A DNA stretch of 64,000 nt from an uncultured Collinsella sp. Its GTDB lineage: Bacteria; Actinomycetota; Coriobacteriia; Coriobacteriales; Coriobacteriaceae. The position numbers were made by a program, and so were the translations under genes. Shown here piece by piece: positions 1-8,194 of this stretch (positions are counted from its first letter, which is position 1; each line of letters begins with the position of its first letter). The notes beneath the pieces are model-generated. The model did not search any database. It was given only the letters and a program-made list of their open reading frames with translations, and was not told where the DNA came from. Location: assembly GCA_900542155.1 (NCBI GenBank), contig UQMD01000004.1:1-64000 (forward strand), in the 5' to 3' direction.

Positions 1-21
1 GAAAGCACTTAATGTGCTTTC
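1..21 (+). terminator. Hairpin at left edge, probable 3' end of a gene outside the window
   Basis: Eight-base arms (gaaagcac / gtgctttc) surround a five-base loop. No T-tract follows directly. A second GC hairpin (ccctcc/ggaggg, about 78-91) followed by an A/T run lies just before the tRNA promoter and could also end upstream transcription. Confidence 0.4.
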
Positions 22-116
22 CGTCTTGCGCAGGACTGTAGAGCAGCAAACTTAACCCCCGCCCCCAGCCCCGGAGACCCTCCCGGAGGGACCGAAAAAT
101 TTTTTCAAAAAAGTTG

Positions 117-146
117 TTGCGCGCCGGACAGACTTCTGTGTATACT
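117..146 (+). promoter_or_regulatory. Promoter of tRNA-Asp
   Basis: TTGCGC and TATACT are separated by 18 bases, giving a sigma70-type promoter whose start point would lie about 40 bases upstream of the mature tRNA. Confidence 0.6.
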
Positions 147-192
147 AATCCCCGCAGCGCACGCGAGCGGAAACAAACGCGAACGCCTGCCT

Positions 193-270
<78 letters not shown>

Positions 271-279
271 ACGCAATTA

Positions 280-306
280 AAGCCACGTCTTCGGACGTGG
301 CTTTTT
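280..306 (+). terminator. Rho-independent terminator of tRNA-Asp
   Basis: The stem agccacgtc/gacgtggct with a short loop is followed by a T-tract, ten bases after the tRNA CCA. Confidence 0.9.
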
Positions 307-440
307 GCGTTTGATGCACTTTGTTTCGATAGAACGATCGCCCTGGCGCATCTTCGCCCAGAATCCCCGCCCCTTCGGGAACGCAAGTAAAATCTAATAA
401 GCATATCTGTCTAAACAACAGCTTTGTTGCGCAACACCTG

Positions 441-469
441 TTCAACGAGACAGGGGGTTAGGTTATACT
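441..469 (+). promoter_or_regulatory. Probable promoter of the Rrf2 gene
   Basis: TTCAAC and TATACT are spaced by 17 bases. They would give a leader of about 150 nt before the Rrf2 start codon. The 307-629 stretch holds no gene that I can support. Confidence 0.45.
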
Positions 470-629
470 AAATTGCACTGTAGGCCGCATCTGATGCATT
501 TCGCTCCAAGCGCGGCACTCAGTGGATATCCGATTTACCATTTGGATGTCCTAGCGGTCATTTAGCGTCTCGACACAAGCTCGGCCCCGGAGCTCGTTCG
601 AGCTGTTCGTATTCCTTGAAAGGGGAAAA

Positions 630-1115
630 ATGGACATATCGAGGAAGACTGATTACGCCCTTCGTATGCTGGCGATGCTTGCCGAGGATCCGGAGCGTTT
701 GCTTTCTGTTCGCACCGCTGCCGAAGAGGTCAATGTCCCGTATTCGTTTGCCCGTTCGATTCAGCACGGTTTGGTCCAGGCCGGTATTGTGGAGAGCCTG
801 CGTGGCGTCCACGGTGGCATGCGTCTCAAGGTCAGTCCGGACGACGTTACCATTCGTCAGGTCGTCGAGGCCGTTCAGGGCCCTATGGTTATGAACGATT
901 GCACCGCACCCGATGGCGACTGTGCGCGCATGGGCACGTGCTGCTATCATCCCCTGTGGGCCGGAGCTCAAGCATTGATGCGCGACTACCTCGATTCCGT
1001 TTCGCTCGGCGACATCGTCGCTCACCGCCAGTTCCCGGCCGTCGATCCCAAGTTCGCCGACCGCGAAGCGTTTCCCGAGTACGCCACCTGTGCGTATACA
1101 TGCCGGGAGGAATAG
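630..1115 (+). CDS. Rrf2-family transcriptional regulator with FeS-type cysteines
   Basis: A cytosolic DNA-binding regulator of the Rrf2 family (relatives IscR, NsrR, CymR). The N-terminal winged helix starts with MDISRKTDYALRML and has the recognition segment VPYSFARSIQHGL around residues 36-48, then a GGMRL wing. Cysteines 91, 98 and 104/105 give C-x6-C-x5-C, the kind of spacing that holds an iron-sulfur cluster in NsrR/IscR, so the protein probably senses oxidative, nitrosative or FeS status. The start has a GAAAGGGG ribosome site. mutY-like follows 21 bases later and rubrerythrin next, suggesting an oxidative-stress theme, although the target genes are not shown by the sequence. Confidence 0.9.
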   Translation: MDISRKTDYALRMLAMLAEDPERLLSVRTAAEEVNVPYSFARSIQHGLVQAGIVESLRGVHGGMRLKVSPDDVTIRQVVEAVQGPMVMNDCTAPDGDCARMGTCCYHPLWAGAQALMRDYLDSVSLGDIVAHRQFPAVDPKFADREAFPEYATCAYTCREE

Positions 1116-1136
1116 CGCCGCATAAGGAGCATAGAT

Positions 1137-2042
1137 ATGATTCAGGACCCCTTTCGTTCGATGATTCGTTCGGAAGGGGTCCTGCGTTATCGCGACCTTC
1201 CGTGGCGCCGCACGCGCGATCCGTACATCATTTGGCTTTCCGAGGTCATGTTGCAGCAAACACAGGTGCCACGCGTGGAGACGCGTATGCCGGCGTGGCT
1301 CGATCGCTTTCCGACCGTGCAGGCGCTTGCCCAAGCCGCGCCTTCCGATGTTTTGGACGCTTGGCAGGGCATGGGCTACAACCGACGCGCTCTGGCGCTC
1401 CACAAGGCCGCTCAGCGCGTTGTGGAGGACTGGGACGGTGAGTTTCCGCGTGAGACGCGTGACTTGGTCGCTCTGCCTGGTATTGGCCCGGCAACGGCGC
1501 AAGGTATCCGGTCGTTTGCGTTTGACCTTCCAGGCGTGTATCTGGAGACCAACGTGCGCACGGTCTTTCTGCATCACTTCTTTCCCGATGTACCGGCTGT
1601 TCCCGACCGCGAGCTGGTGCCGCTGATTCAGGCGGCCTGTCCGGCGGTCCCCGGTGCGGCGACCGACGAGATCGCTCCCTTTGCCGTGCCGCTCGATGAT
1701 GCCGACACGCCGCGCGCGTGGTATTACGCGTTGCTGGACTACGGCGCATATCTAAAAAAGACGTTGCCCAATCCGTCCAGGCGCTCGGCGGGCTATAGCC
1801 GTCAATCAAAGTTTGAGGGCTCACGTCGCCAAAAGCGCGCGCATATCGTGCGCATGTTGCTGGCAGCGCGCGATGGCCAACCGGCGGGGATTACGCTTGC
1901 TGATGCCGTGGTGGGCGTTAACGATATGGAAGCGGCGGCTGGGCGCGGGCCGGTCGAGCGCGAGCTTGTCGCGGGCATTCTGGCCGACCTGGAGCGTGAG
2001 GGCTTTTGCCGAGCCGAGGGCGATCGCTGGCTGAGCATTTAG
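1137..2042 (+). CDS. MutY-like HhH-GPD DNA glycosylase lacking the FeS cluster
   Basis: A base-excision repair glycosylase of the MutY/Nth superfamily (301 aa, shorter than classical MutY at about 350). Glu36 in SEVMLQQTQV matches the catalytic Glu of MutY, and the helix-hairpin-helix LPGIGPATAQGI lies at 113-124. Two oddities are visible. The C-terminal C-x6-C-x2-C-x5-C cluster is absent, and the residue that aligns with the catalytic Asp (LDGNV in MutY) is Glu137 (LETNV). FeS-free MutY proteins are known, so loss of the cluster alone is not a defect. The start has an AAGGAG site at 1121. The adenine-opposite-8-oxoG specificity is inferred from family, not proven. Confidence 0.8.
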   Translation: MIQDPFRSMIRSEGVLRYRDLPWRRTRDPYIIWLSEVMLQQTQVPRVETRMPAWLDRFPTVQALAQAAPSDVLDAWQGMGYNRRALALHKAAQRVVEDWDGEFPRETRDLVALPGIGPATAQGIRSFAFDLPGVYLETNVRTVFLHHFFPDVPAVPDRELVPLIQAACPAVPGAATDEIAPFAVPLDDADTPRAWYYALLDYGAYLKKTLPNPSRRSAGYSRQSKFEGSRRQKRAHIVRMLLAARDGQPAGITLADAVVGVNDMEAAAGRGPVERELVAGILADLEREGFCRAEGDRWLSI

Positions 2043-2047
2043 CCCGT

Positions 2048-2085
2048 GGAAATCTGAAGAACAGGATTGTAAGGTTTAGATTTCC
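2048..2085 (+). other. Inverted repeat upstream of rubrerythrin
   Basis: Arms ggaaatctgaa and tttagatttcc are complementary at 10 of 11 positions and surround 16 bases. They lie just after the mutY-like stop and 72 bases before the rubrerythrin start. It could be a weak terminator or an operator; the sequence does not decide. Confidence 0.4.
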
Positions 2086-2156
2086 GACATGAGGGCATCC
2101 TAAAGACGAGGCCGCTCGAAGCCTACGGGCGGCATGCGTTGAAGGGAAGTACACCT

Positions 2157-2696
2157 ATGGATTTTGAGAATTCCCAAACCAAGAAGAACCTCGAGACCGC
2201 TTTTGCCGGTGAGTCCCAGGCACACACCAAGTATCGCTACTATGCCTCCAAGGCAAAGAAGGACGGCTACGTTCAGATCTCGAACATCTTTGCCGAGACG
2301 GCTGGCAACGAGTCCGAGCACGCCAAACTGTGGTTTAAGTATCTGCACGATGGCGCCGTCCCCGATACCCTGGACAATCTGCGCGATGCCGCCGCGGGTG
2401 AGAACTACGAGTGGACCACGATGTACGACGAGTTTGCCAAGACCGCCGAGGAAGAGGGCTTTGCCGAGATTGCCGCAAAGTTCCGTGGTGTCGCCGCCGT
2501 CGAGAAGGCCCACGAGGAGCGCTACAACAAACTCGTCGAGCGCATCGAGTCGGGCGAGGTGTTTGAGCGTGAGGGCGTAAAGGTGTGGAAGTGCCTGAAC
2601 TGCGGGCACCTGCACGTTGGTGCCGAGGCGCCTGAGGTGTGCCCGGTGTGCAACCACCCGAAGGCGTACTTTGAGGAGCAGGTGGTGAACTACTAG
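2157..2696 (+). CDS. rbr: Rubrerythrin
   Basis: A non-haem di-iron peroxidase that reduces hydrogen peroxide in anaerobes, using electrons passed through its rubredoxin domain. The N-terminal ferritin-like four-helix domain carries the di-iron ligands (Glu19; E52/H55 of NESEH; a second E-x-x-H near 116-119). The C-terminal rubredoxin domain has Cys146/149 (CLNC) and Cys162/165 (CPVC). Length (179 aa) is normal. I chose ATG 2157 over an in-frame TTG 18 bases upstream because GAAGGGA sits correctly before it. It fits the oxygen sensitivity expected of the host and its position after an Rrf2 regulator and a repair glycosylase. Confidence 0.97.
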   Translation: MDFENSQTKKNLETAFAGESQAHTKYRYYASKAKKDGYVQISNIFAETAGNESEHAKLWFKYLHDGAVPDTLDNLRDAAAGENYEWTTMYDEFAKTAEEEGFAEIAAKFRGVAAVEKAHEERYNKLVERIESGEVFEREGVKVWKCLNCGHLHVGAEAPEVCPVCNHPKAYFEEQVVNY

Positions 2697-2715
2697 CGCT
2701 TGGCGCTGGCTGCTG

Positions 2716-2815
2716 CGGAGCGCAGGGCGGGAGGCCGGATCGCCTTCCCTCCCCGCTCACGGCTCCGCAGGGTCGCGTTGAGGGAAGGCGATCCGGCCTC
2801 CCGCCCTGCGCTCCG
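2716..2815. repeat. Long perfect inverted repeat after rubrerythrin
   Basis: Two 35-base arms (2716-2750 and 2781-2815) are exact reverse complements around a 30-base loop. The arms are GC-rich. It begins 20 bases after the rubrerythrin stop codon and could form a very stable hairpin on either strand. No coding content. Confidence 0.9.
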
Positions 2816-2864
2816 GCTTCGGGTCGTCGCGTGCTCGTTACTGAAAAGCTGATTAGAAGTTTGT

Positions 2865-2894
2865 GTGCCGCCCCTTTTGGGGCGGCACGTTTTT
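2865..2894 (+). terminator. Rho-independent terminator
   Basis: GTGCCGCC / GGCGGCAC arms around a CCTTTTGG centre are followed by GTTTTT. The remaining bases to 3147 show no further gene; they contain the phrase gtccctgtcccc, a short G/C repeat seen in several intergenic spots of this window. Confidence 0.85.
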
Positions 2895-3147
2895 GTGCGG
2901 GGTCCCTGTCCCCACAATTTTCGTCAAGCTTTTGGTTAGATTTTGGTCAGTTGGCGTAAGGGTGGAAGGCCAAAAGATTGTTGGCGAAAAAAGCTCAGAG
3001 AAAGTGCTGGTAGGGGAGTTGTTGAGGTTTTCGACAGCTTTTGTCAACAAGAAACTTTGCGGCTATTGCTACGGATTGCGTTGTCGCGGTCATGGCGGTG
3101 CGGGATGCTGGGCGTAAGCGTCGAATGCTCCGATTTTGGAGGCCAGC

Positions 3148-3582
3148 ATGGATTTGTTTCTTGAGACTCCGCAGCAACAAGCTGAGCGCATGCTGCGTCA
3201 GCAGCAACGACTCATGGAGATGCAAATGCAAGGGGCGGCAGTCCAGCCCTTTGCGCAAAATGTCGTGCCCGCTGCTGTACCTGCAGCTGTGCCCGGGTGT
3301 GAATCGGCACCAGAGGCCTATTCCGTACAGCAAGATTCATATGCGCAGGAGCTCGCGTTCGACAAGCGTCGTGCGCGTCGTCGCCGCGTGGGCCAGCGCC
3401 TGCGCACCTTGGCGATGATCGTGCTCATCCCGCTGGGGCTTGCGGCCATCTTTCTGGCGTCGTATGCCCTCACGTGCATCCTCAACGGCGCATCGCCCAA
3501 CGAGGTGCTCCAGCATCTAGCGGCCCTAGGCCAGCGCTTAGGTGACGTCATAACAACCATCCGCGCCGGCTGGGAGAGTTAG
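3148..3582 (+). CDS. Hypothetical single-pass membrane protein
   Basis: A 144-residue protein of unknown function. Residues 1-35 are Gln/Met/Arg-rich and probably helical. A highly basic patch (KRRARRRR, 73-80) precedes one hydrophobic segment at about 86-112, so the N-terminus should stay in the cytoplasm and about 30 residues face out. The start ATG is chosen because GGAGG lies six bases upstream; an in-frame TTG at 3136 would leave no ribosome site. I recognise no family. It stands alone between a terminator and the nucleotidyltransferase pair. Confidence 0.65.
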   Translation: MDLFLETPQQQAERMLRQQQRLMEMQMQGAAVQPFAQNVVPAAVPAAVPGCESAPEAYSVQQDSYAQELAFDKRRARRRRVGQRLRTLAMIVLIPLGLAAIFLASYALTCILNGASPNEVLQHLAALGQRLGDVITTIRAGWES

Positions 3583-3705
3583 CGTTTGTCACATTAGGAC
3601 TTCTAGGGTGTAGGGATTCTCGCCACGAGTAGGATTCTTGCATCCTGTGGGTCCTGTCGTGCGACTGAATAGTATTATTGAAGATGAATAATAATAGGAT
3701 TTGCT

Positions 3706-4236
3706 ATGTATAAGCAGGATTTAGAGCAGACTCTTTTGGATATTGACGAAGAGGCGGAGCTGGAAATAGGTCCAAGAGACGATAGGCCGAGCGTTGTATT
3801 GGTGGGAGGAAGCGCCTTCATGCTAAACGATGTGACGAATCGGTCGGTTACACATGACATTGATGTGTTTGAGGCAGACAGGTGCCTCCGCGAGATCATA
3901 GCTCGATACCCCGAGGTGAATGGCATGGTAGTGGCATATTGCAACCAGATGCCATTCAATTACGAAGATCGACTGATCCCATTGGAGATCGGGGCGCATT
4001 TTATCAGGTACTTTACGCCATCTTTGGAGGATCTGGCGGTGATGAAGCTTTATGCCTATCGTCCGAACGACATCGTCGACCTCCATAGTCGAACATTTAT
4101 CGACCGACTTGATTGGGATCTGCTCGAGCGGCTTATATTCGATGAAGGAGAGGCGTTGGCCTCGTCGCCTTCAGAGCGGAGTTATCAAGAGATGGTCTGT
4201 GCATACAGGCAATACAAAAAGGAGGTGCTCGGTTGA
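3706..4236 (+). CDS. Minimal nucleotidyltransferase, DUF6036/AbiEii-like, putative toxin
   Basis: A small nucleotidyltransferase-fold protein (176 aa). The fold's signature is visible: VGGSAF at 33-38 followed by THDIDVF at 49-55, the G-G/S ... D-x-D metal-binding arrangement. A later Asp/Lys segment (LEDLAVMKLYA) is typical of DUF6036 and AbiEii-type proteins. Such enzymes serve as toxins or antitoxins in two-gene systems, often modifying tRNA or a partner protein. It shares four bases with the next gene. Base composition is less GC-rich than its neighbours, which suggests acquisition by transfer. The toxin role is inferred from family and layout. Confidence 0.7.
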   Translation: MYKQDLEQTLLDIDEEAELEIGPRDDRPSVVLVGGSAFMLNDVTNRSVTHDIDVFEADRCLREIIARYPEVNGMVVAYCNQMPFNYEDRLIPLEIGAHFIRYFTPSLEDLAVMKLYAYRPNDIVDLHSRTFIDRLDWDLLERLIFDEGEALASSPSERSYQEMVCAYRQYKKEVLG

Positions 4237-4796
4237 ATCTGACTTTTGAGGGATTTTTGAAAGGCTATTGCCGGGAGCTATCCGGACAGCAGTCGCTGAG
4301 TTTTAGAAAACTGGTTGAGCAGGCGACGACGGTTGCGCCGCGCGTGGCGGAGCCTCTGTTTTTGCTCGCTTTGGCGCAAGGAAAAGCCGAATACGTTCTG
4401 GGTTTATCCGAGGGCTCGTGGATGGAAGAGGATTACCGAGGCGTTTTGTCCTTGTACGATCAAGCGGGTGGCATGGCGTCTCTATGCGCCAAAAGTGAGC
4501 TCCCTAACCGTTATGCCAACGTTTGGCGTGCGTATAGAGCGGTGAAGGAAAAGCCAGTGGCGGACAGAAGGATCAACGCCCTGATGCGAAAAAGAACATT
4601 GGGGGCGCTAGGGGAATCGGGCGTAACGCGCTACGGTCTCTGCCGCGATTTGAATCTGAATAAGGGAAACGTATACGCATACTTGGCCGGCGATGACTCA
4701 AAAGTGAGCAGGAAGACAGCGCGCCGCATTATGGAATATGCGGAGGAGAGAAGCGCCCAAGAAGAGGCTGGGCGCCCGGTGCGTGTGGCGGGGTAA
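4233..4796 (+). CDS. Partner of the nucleotidyltransferase with C-terminal HTH
   Basis: Starts at TTG 4233 inside the stop codon of the nucleotidyltransferase gene (TTGA overlap), so translation is probably coupled; GGAGGTG lies about five bases before the start. The first 120 residues are helical and unrecognised. Residues about 131-170 (RYGLCRDLNLNKGNVYAYL...) look like a Cro/XRE-type helix-turn-helix, suggesting DNA binding and autoregulation as in antitoxins. Of the pair, which is toxin and which antitoxin cannot be told from sequence. 187 aa; composition is as unlike the chromosome as its partner. Confidence 0.6.
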   Translation: MNLTFEGFLKGYCRELSGQQSLSFRKLVEQATTVAPRVAEPLFLLALAQGKAEYVLGLSEGSWMEEDYRGVLSLYDQAGGMASLCAKSELPNRYANVWRAYRAVKEKPVADRRINALMRKRTLGALGESGVTRYGLCRDLNLNKGNVYAYLAGDDSKVSRKTARRIMEYAEERSAQEEAGRPVRVAG

Positions 4797-4847
4797 GATT
4801 GATCGCGGTTTTGATTGATAATCGATTGGGTTTGTTGGGCGGAGTCT

Positions 4848-6203
4848 ATGTCTGCTATTGATATTGCGCTTGTTGTGATCGCCTTAGTGGCGGTGGGAGT
4901 TGCTGTGGTTTGCGCCCTGCAGCTTAAAGGCCTTCGTGCCGAGTTGCGAGAGCGTGGCGGCAACGAAGCGGAGACGCTCGCGGCGCTCGAGCAGGCCAAC
5001 AGCACGCTCGATGCCCTCAACGTCGCGCTTGCCGAAACCCGCCGTACGGCAAACGCCATCGCGCAGCAGCAGACGACCGACGCCGCCGTGGAGCAGCAGC
5101 GCTACCTGACCATCGCGCGTGAGTTCTCGCAGGCTGGCGACCGTATGGATGACCTGCGCCGCGAGACGGCCCAACAGCTCGGCGCCAACCGCGAGGGCAT
5201 CGAGCACCGCCTGGACAAAGTGCGCGAGACGGTCGATGCCCAGCTGGGCGCCATCCGCAAGGACAACAACGTGCAGCTCGATCAGATGCGCGCGACGGTG
5301 GACGAGAAGCTCTCCCGCACGCTCAACGATCGTCTGTCGGCATCGTTTAAGCAGGTGAGCGACCAGCTCGAGGCTGTGTACAAGGGGTTGGGCGACATGC
5401 AATCTATCGCCACCGGCGTGGGCGACCTTAAGCGCGTGCTGGGCAACGTCAAGGCGCGCGGCATTTTGGGCGAGGTGCAGCTGGGTGCGATCCTGGCGGA
5501 CATTCTCACGCCCGATCAGTATCTGGAAAACGTCGCCACCAAGCCCGGCGCCTCGGAGCGCGTTGAGTTTGCTGTCAAACTGCCGGTAGACGAGGGCGAT
5601 CCCGTATTGCTGCCGATCGACTCCAAATTCCCGGGCGATGCGTACGAGCATCTGCTCGACGCCCAGGAGTCGGGCGACGCGGAGGCCGTCGCCGCTGCGC
5701 GCAAGACGCTCGATGCGATGGTCAAACGCGAGGCCAAGGACATCTGCGAAAAGTACCTGAGCGTGCCCGCGACCACCAACTTTGGCGTTCTGTTCGTTCC
5801 GTTTGAGGGCCTGTATGCCGAGGTCGTCAGCCGCCCTGGGCTTATCGAGACCCTGGGCCGCGACTATCACGTCAACGTTGCCGGCCCCAGCACCATGGCG
5901 GCTATCCTCAACAGTTTGCAGATGAGCTACCAGACGTTTAAGTTGCAAAAACGCACCGATGACGTGCTGCGCGTACTTTCCGCCGTCAAGGCCGAGCTGC
6001 CGCGCTATCAAGCGGCGCTGCGCCGTGCCCAACAGCAGATCGAGACCGCGGGCAAAACGGTCGAGGGCATCATCACCACGCGCACCAATGTTATGGAGCG
6101 CAAGCTTAAGGATATCGACGCGCTGGAAGACGCGCGGGAGGCCGACGAGATTTTGGGCCTGGAGTCCGCAGGGTTACTTGCGGGCCAGGAAGACGAGGAC
6201 TAG
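4848..6203 (+). CDS. rmuC: DNA recombination protein RmuC
   Basis: RmuC-family protein (451 aa), a membrane-anchored predicted nuclease-fold protein that limits recombination at inverted repeats. One N-terminal transmembrane helix (about residues 5-24) is followed by a long coiled coil (to about residue 180), then the RmuC core with GNVKARGILGEVQLGAIL and DSKFPGDAYEHL. ATG 4848 is chosen over an in-frame TTG at 4815 because GGCGGAG precedes it and the transmembrane helix then starts properly. It is notable in a genome so rich in inverted repeats. Confidence 0.92.
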   Translation: MSAIDIALVVIALVAVGVAVVCALQLKGLRAELRERGGNEAETLAALEQANSTLDALNVALAETRRTANAIAQQQTTDAAVEQQRYLTIAREFSQAGDRMDDLRRETAQQLGANREGIEHRLDKVRETVDAQLGAIRKDNNVQLDQMRATVDEKLSRTLNDRLSASFKQVSDQLEAVYKGLGDMQSIATGVGDLKRVLGNVKARGILGEVQLGAILADILTPDQYLENVATKPGASERVEFAVKLPVDEGDPVLLPIDSKFPGDAYEHLLDAQESGDAEAVAAARKTLDAMVKREAKDICEKYLSVPATTNFGVLFVPFEGLYAEVVSRPGLIETLGRDYHVNVAGPSTMAAILNSLQMSYQTFKLQKRTDDVLRVLSAVKAELPRYQAALRRAQQQIETAGKTVEGIITTRTNVMERKLKDIDALEDAREADEILGLESAGLLAGQEDED

Positions 6204-6328
6204 CCGCAACGGACGGCGGCGCGCCGGCGTAAACGCGGGGCGCGGGCGCTTTTCGCATTGCACTTGCCTAAAGCGCACTTTAATGTGCAACAATGGCCTT
6301 TCGCCCTATCAGACGCGAAAGGAAGCCC

Positions 6329-8131
6329 ATGTCTCAGAGAAGCACCAGCCCGCTCAAACGCTCAACCGTGCGCCGCACGCTGCAGCGTTTTTGGGATGTC
6401 ACGCGCACGCAGCCGCTGATCGTCTTTCTCTCGGTGTTCTCGTCGGCGGGCTACATCTTTTTGCTCACGTTTGCCAACACCTACGTGATGGCCCTCATCG
6501 TCGACCGCGTTCAGGCCGGCCCCGTGGCAGGCGATCAAGTATTCGAGGTCTTTGGCCCCTACATTCTGGCGCTCGTGCTCGTTAACCTAGTGGGTCAAAT
6601 CCTCTCCAAGCTGCAGGACTACACCGTCTACAAGCTCGAGATTGCGGGCAACTACCACCTGGCGCGCCTGTGCTTTGACACGCTTTCCAATCAATCCATG
6701 ACATTCCACACCAGCCGATTTGGCGGATCGCTTGTGAGCCAGACGAGCCGTTTCATGAGTGGCTACACGGGCTTGGTCGACGTGACGGTGTATTCGCTCA
6801 TCCCTACCATCACCTCGGTCATCTGCACGGTGGCGGCGCTCGCCCCGGTGGTGTCCGCATTTACCGTGATCCTGGTGGGCATTATGGTCATCTACATTGC
6901 GTTTGTCTGGCTTATGTACAAGCGCATCATGCCGCTTTCGGCCGCGACGTCCGCCGCTCAGAACAAGCTGTCGGGCGTGCTTTCCGACGCGGTTACGAAC
7001 ATCCTGGCCGTCAAGACTTGCGGGCGCGAGGACTTTGAGCGCGACCTGTTCGATGCCGCCGACCGCGCCGCGCGCGATGCCGAGACGGTTTCGATGCACG
7101 CCATGATGCAGCGCAACTTTACGACCTCGGGCCTTATCGTCATCACCATGGCCGTGGTGAGTGTGTTCGTGGCGGGCGGCAACGCGTGGTTTGGCATCTC
7201 GGCCGGCTCGCTCGTCATGATCTTTACCTACACGTATAACCTCACCATGCGTCTGAACTACGTGAGCTCCATGATGCAGCGTATCAACCGCGCGCTGGGT
7301 GACGCCGCCGAGATGACGCGCGTGCTGGACGAGCCGCGCCTGGTGGCGGACGACGAGCATGCTCCCGAGCTTAAGGTGGCCGAGGGCGCGATCGATTTTG
7401 AGCACTTGAGCTTTGCATACCGTGACGCCGCGGCGGGCGATAGCGTGTTCGACGACCTGACGCTCCATGTGCCGGCGGGCCAGCGCGTGGGCCTGGTGGG
7501 TAAATCGGGCTCGGGCAAGACGACGCTCACCAAGCTGTTGCTGCGCCTGGACGACGTGCAGGGCGGCTGCGTGCTCGTGGACGGTCAGGACGTCTCGCGC
7601 TGCACGCAGCAGAGCCTGCGCCGCCAGGTTGCCTACGTGCCGCAGGAGGCGCTGCTGTTCCACCGCTCCATTCGCGAGAATATCGCCTACGGCCGCGCGG
7701 GCGCCACTGACGAGCAGATCCGCGAGGCCGCGCGCCTGGCCAATGCCCTGGAGTTCATCGACCGCCTGCCCCGTGGCTTCGACACCATGGTGGGCGAGCG
7801 CGGCGTCAAGCTTTCGGGCGGCCAGCGCCAGCGTGTGGCCATCGCCCGTGCCATCCTCACCGACGCACCGATTCTGGTGCTCGACGAGGCGACGTCTGCC
7901 CTCGATAGCGAGTCTGAGGCGCTGGTGCAGGAGGCGCTCGAGAACCTGATGCGCGGCCGCACCTCCATTGTGGTGGCGCATCGCCTGTCCACCGTGGCCT
8001 CGCTCGACCGCATCGTGGTGCTGGCGGATGGCGAGATCGTCGAGGATGGCACGCATGCGCAGCTCGTCGAGGCGGGCGGCGAATACGCAAGCCTGTGGAG
8101 CCGTCAGACCGGCGCATTTTTGGAGGCGTAA
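6329..8131 (+). CDS. ABC exporter, fused permease and ATP-binding domains
   Basis: A half-transporter of the MdlB/MsbA type (600 aa). Residues about 20-320 hold six membrane helices (ABC transmembrane type 1). The nucleotide-binding domain has Walker A GKSGSGKTT (391-399), signature LSGGQRQR (from 495) and Walker B ILVLDEAT (about 515-522), plus H-loop VVAHRLST. It should work as a homodimer or with an unseen partner, exporting a lipid, peptide or drug; the substrate cannot be read from sequence. Start ATG 6329 has GAAAGGA upstream; an earlier in-frame ATG (6293) has none. No regulatory or second transporter gene adjoins it. Confidence 0.93.
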   Translation: MSQRSTSPLKRSTVRRTLQRFWDVTRTQPLIVFLSVFSSAGYIFLLTFANTYVMALIVDRVQAGPVAGDQVFEVFGPYILALVLVNLVGQILSKLQDYTVYKLEIAGNYHLARLCFDTLSNQSMTFHTSRFGGSLVSQTSRFMSGYTGLVDVTVYSLIPTITSVICTVAALAPVVSAFTVILVGIMVIYIAFVWLMYKRIMPLSAATSAAQNKLSGVLSDAVTNILAVKTCGREDFERDLFDAADRAARDAETVSMHAMMQRNFTTSGLIVITMAVVSVFVAGGNAWFGISAGSLVMIFTYTYNLTMRLNYVSSMMQRINRALGDAAEMTRVLDEPRLVADDEHAPELKVAEGAIDFEHLSFAYRDAAAGDSVFDDLTLHVPAGQRVGLVGKSGSGKTTLTKLLLRLDDVQGGCVLVDGQDVSRCTQQSLRRQVAYVPQEALLFHRSIRENIAYGRAGATDEQIREAARLANALEFIDRLPRGFDTMVGERGVKLSGGQRQRVAIARAILTDAPILVLDEATSALDSESEALVQEALENLMRGRTSIVVAHRLSTVASLDRIVVLADGEIVEDGTHAQLVEAGGEYASLWSRQTGAFLEA

Positions 8132-8194
8132 CGACCCCATACGTGGGACAATCGTGCCCGTAGTTTTGTTGTGCCGCTGAGCCGAGGAGTCGTT

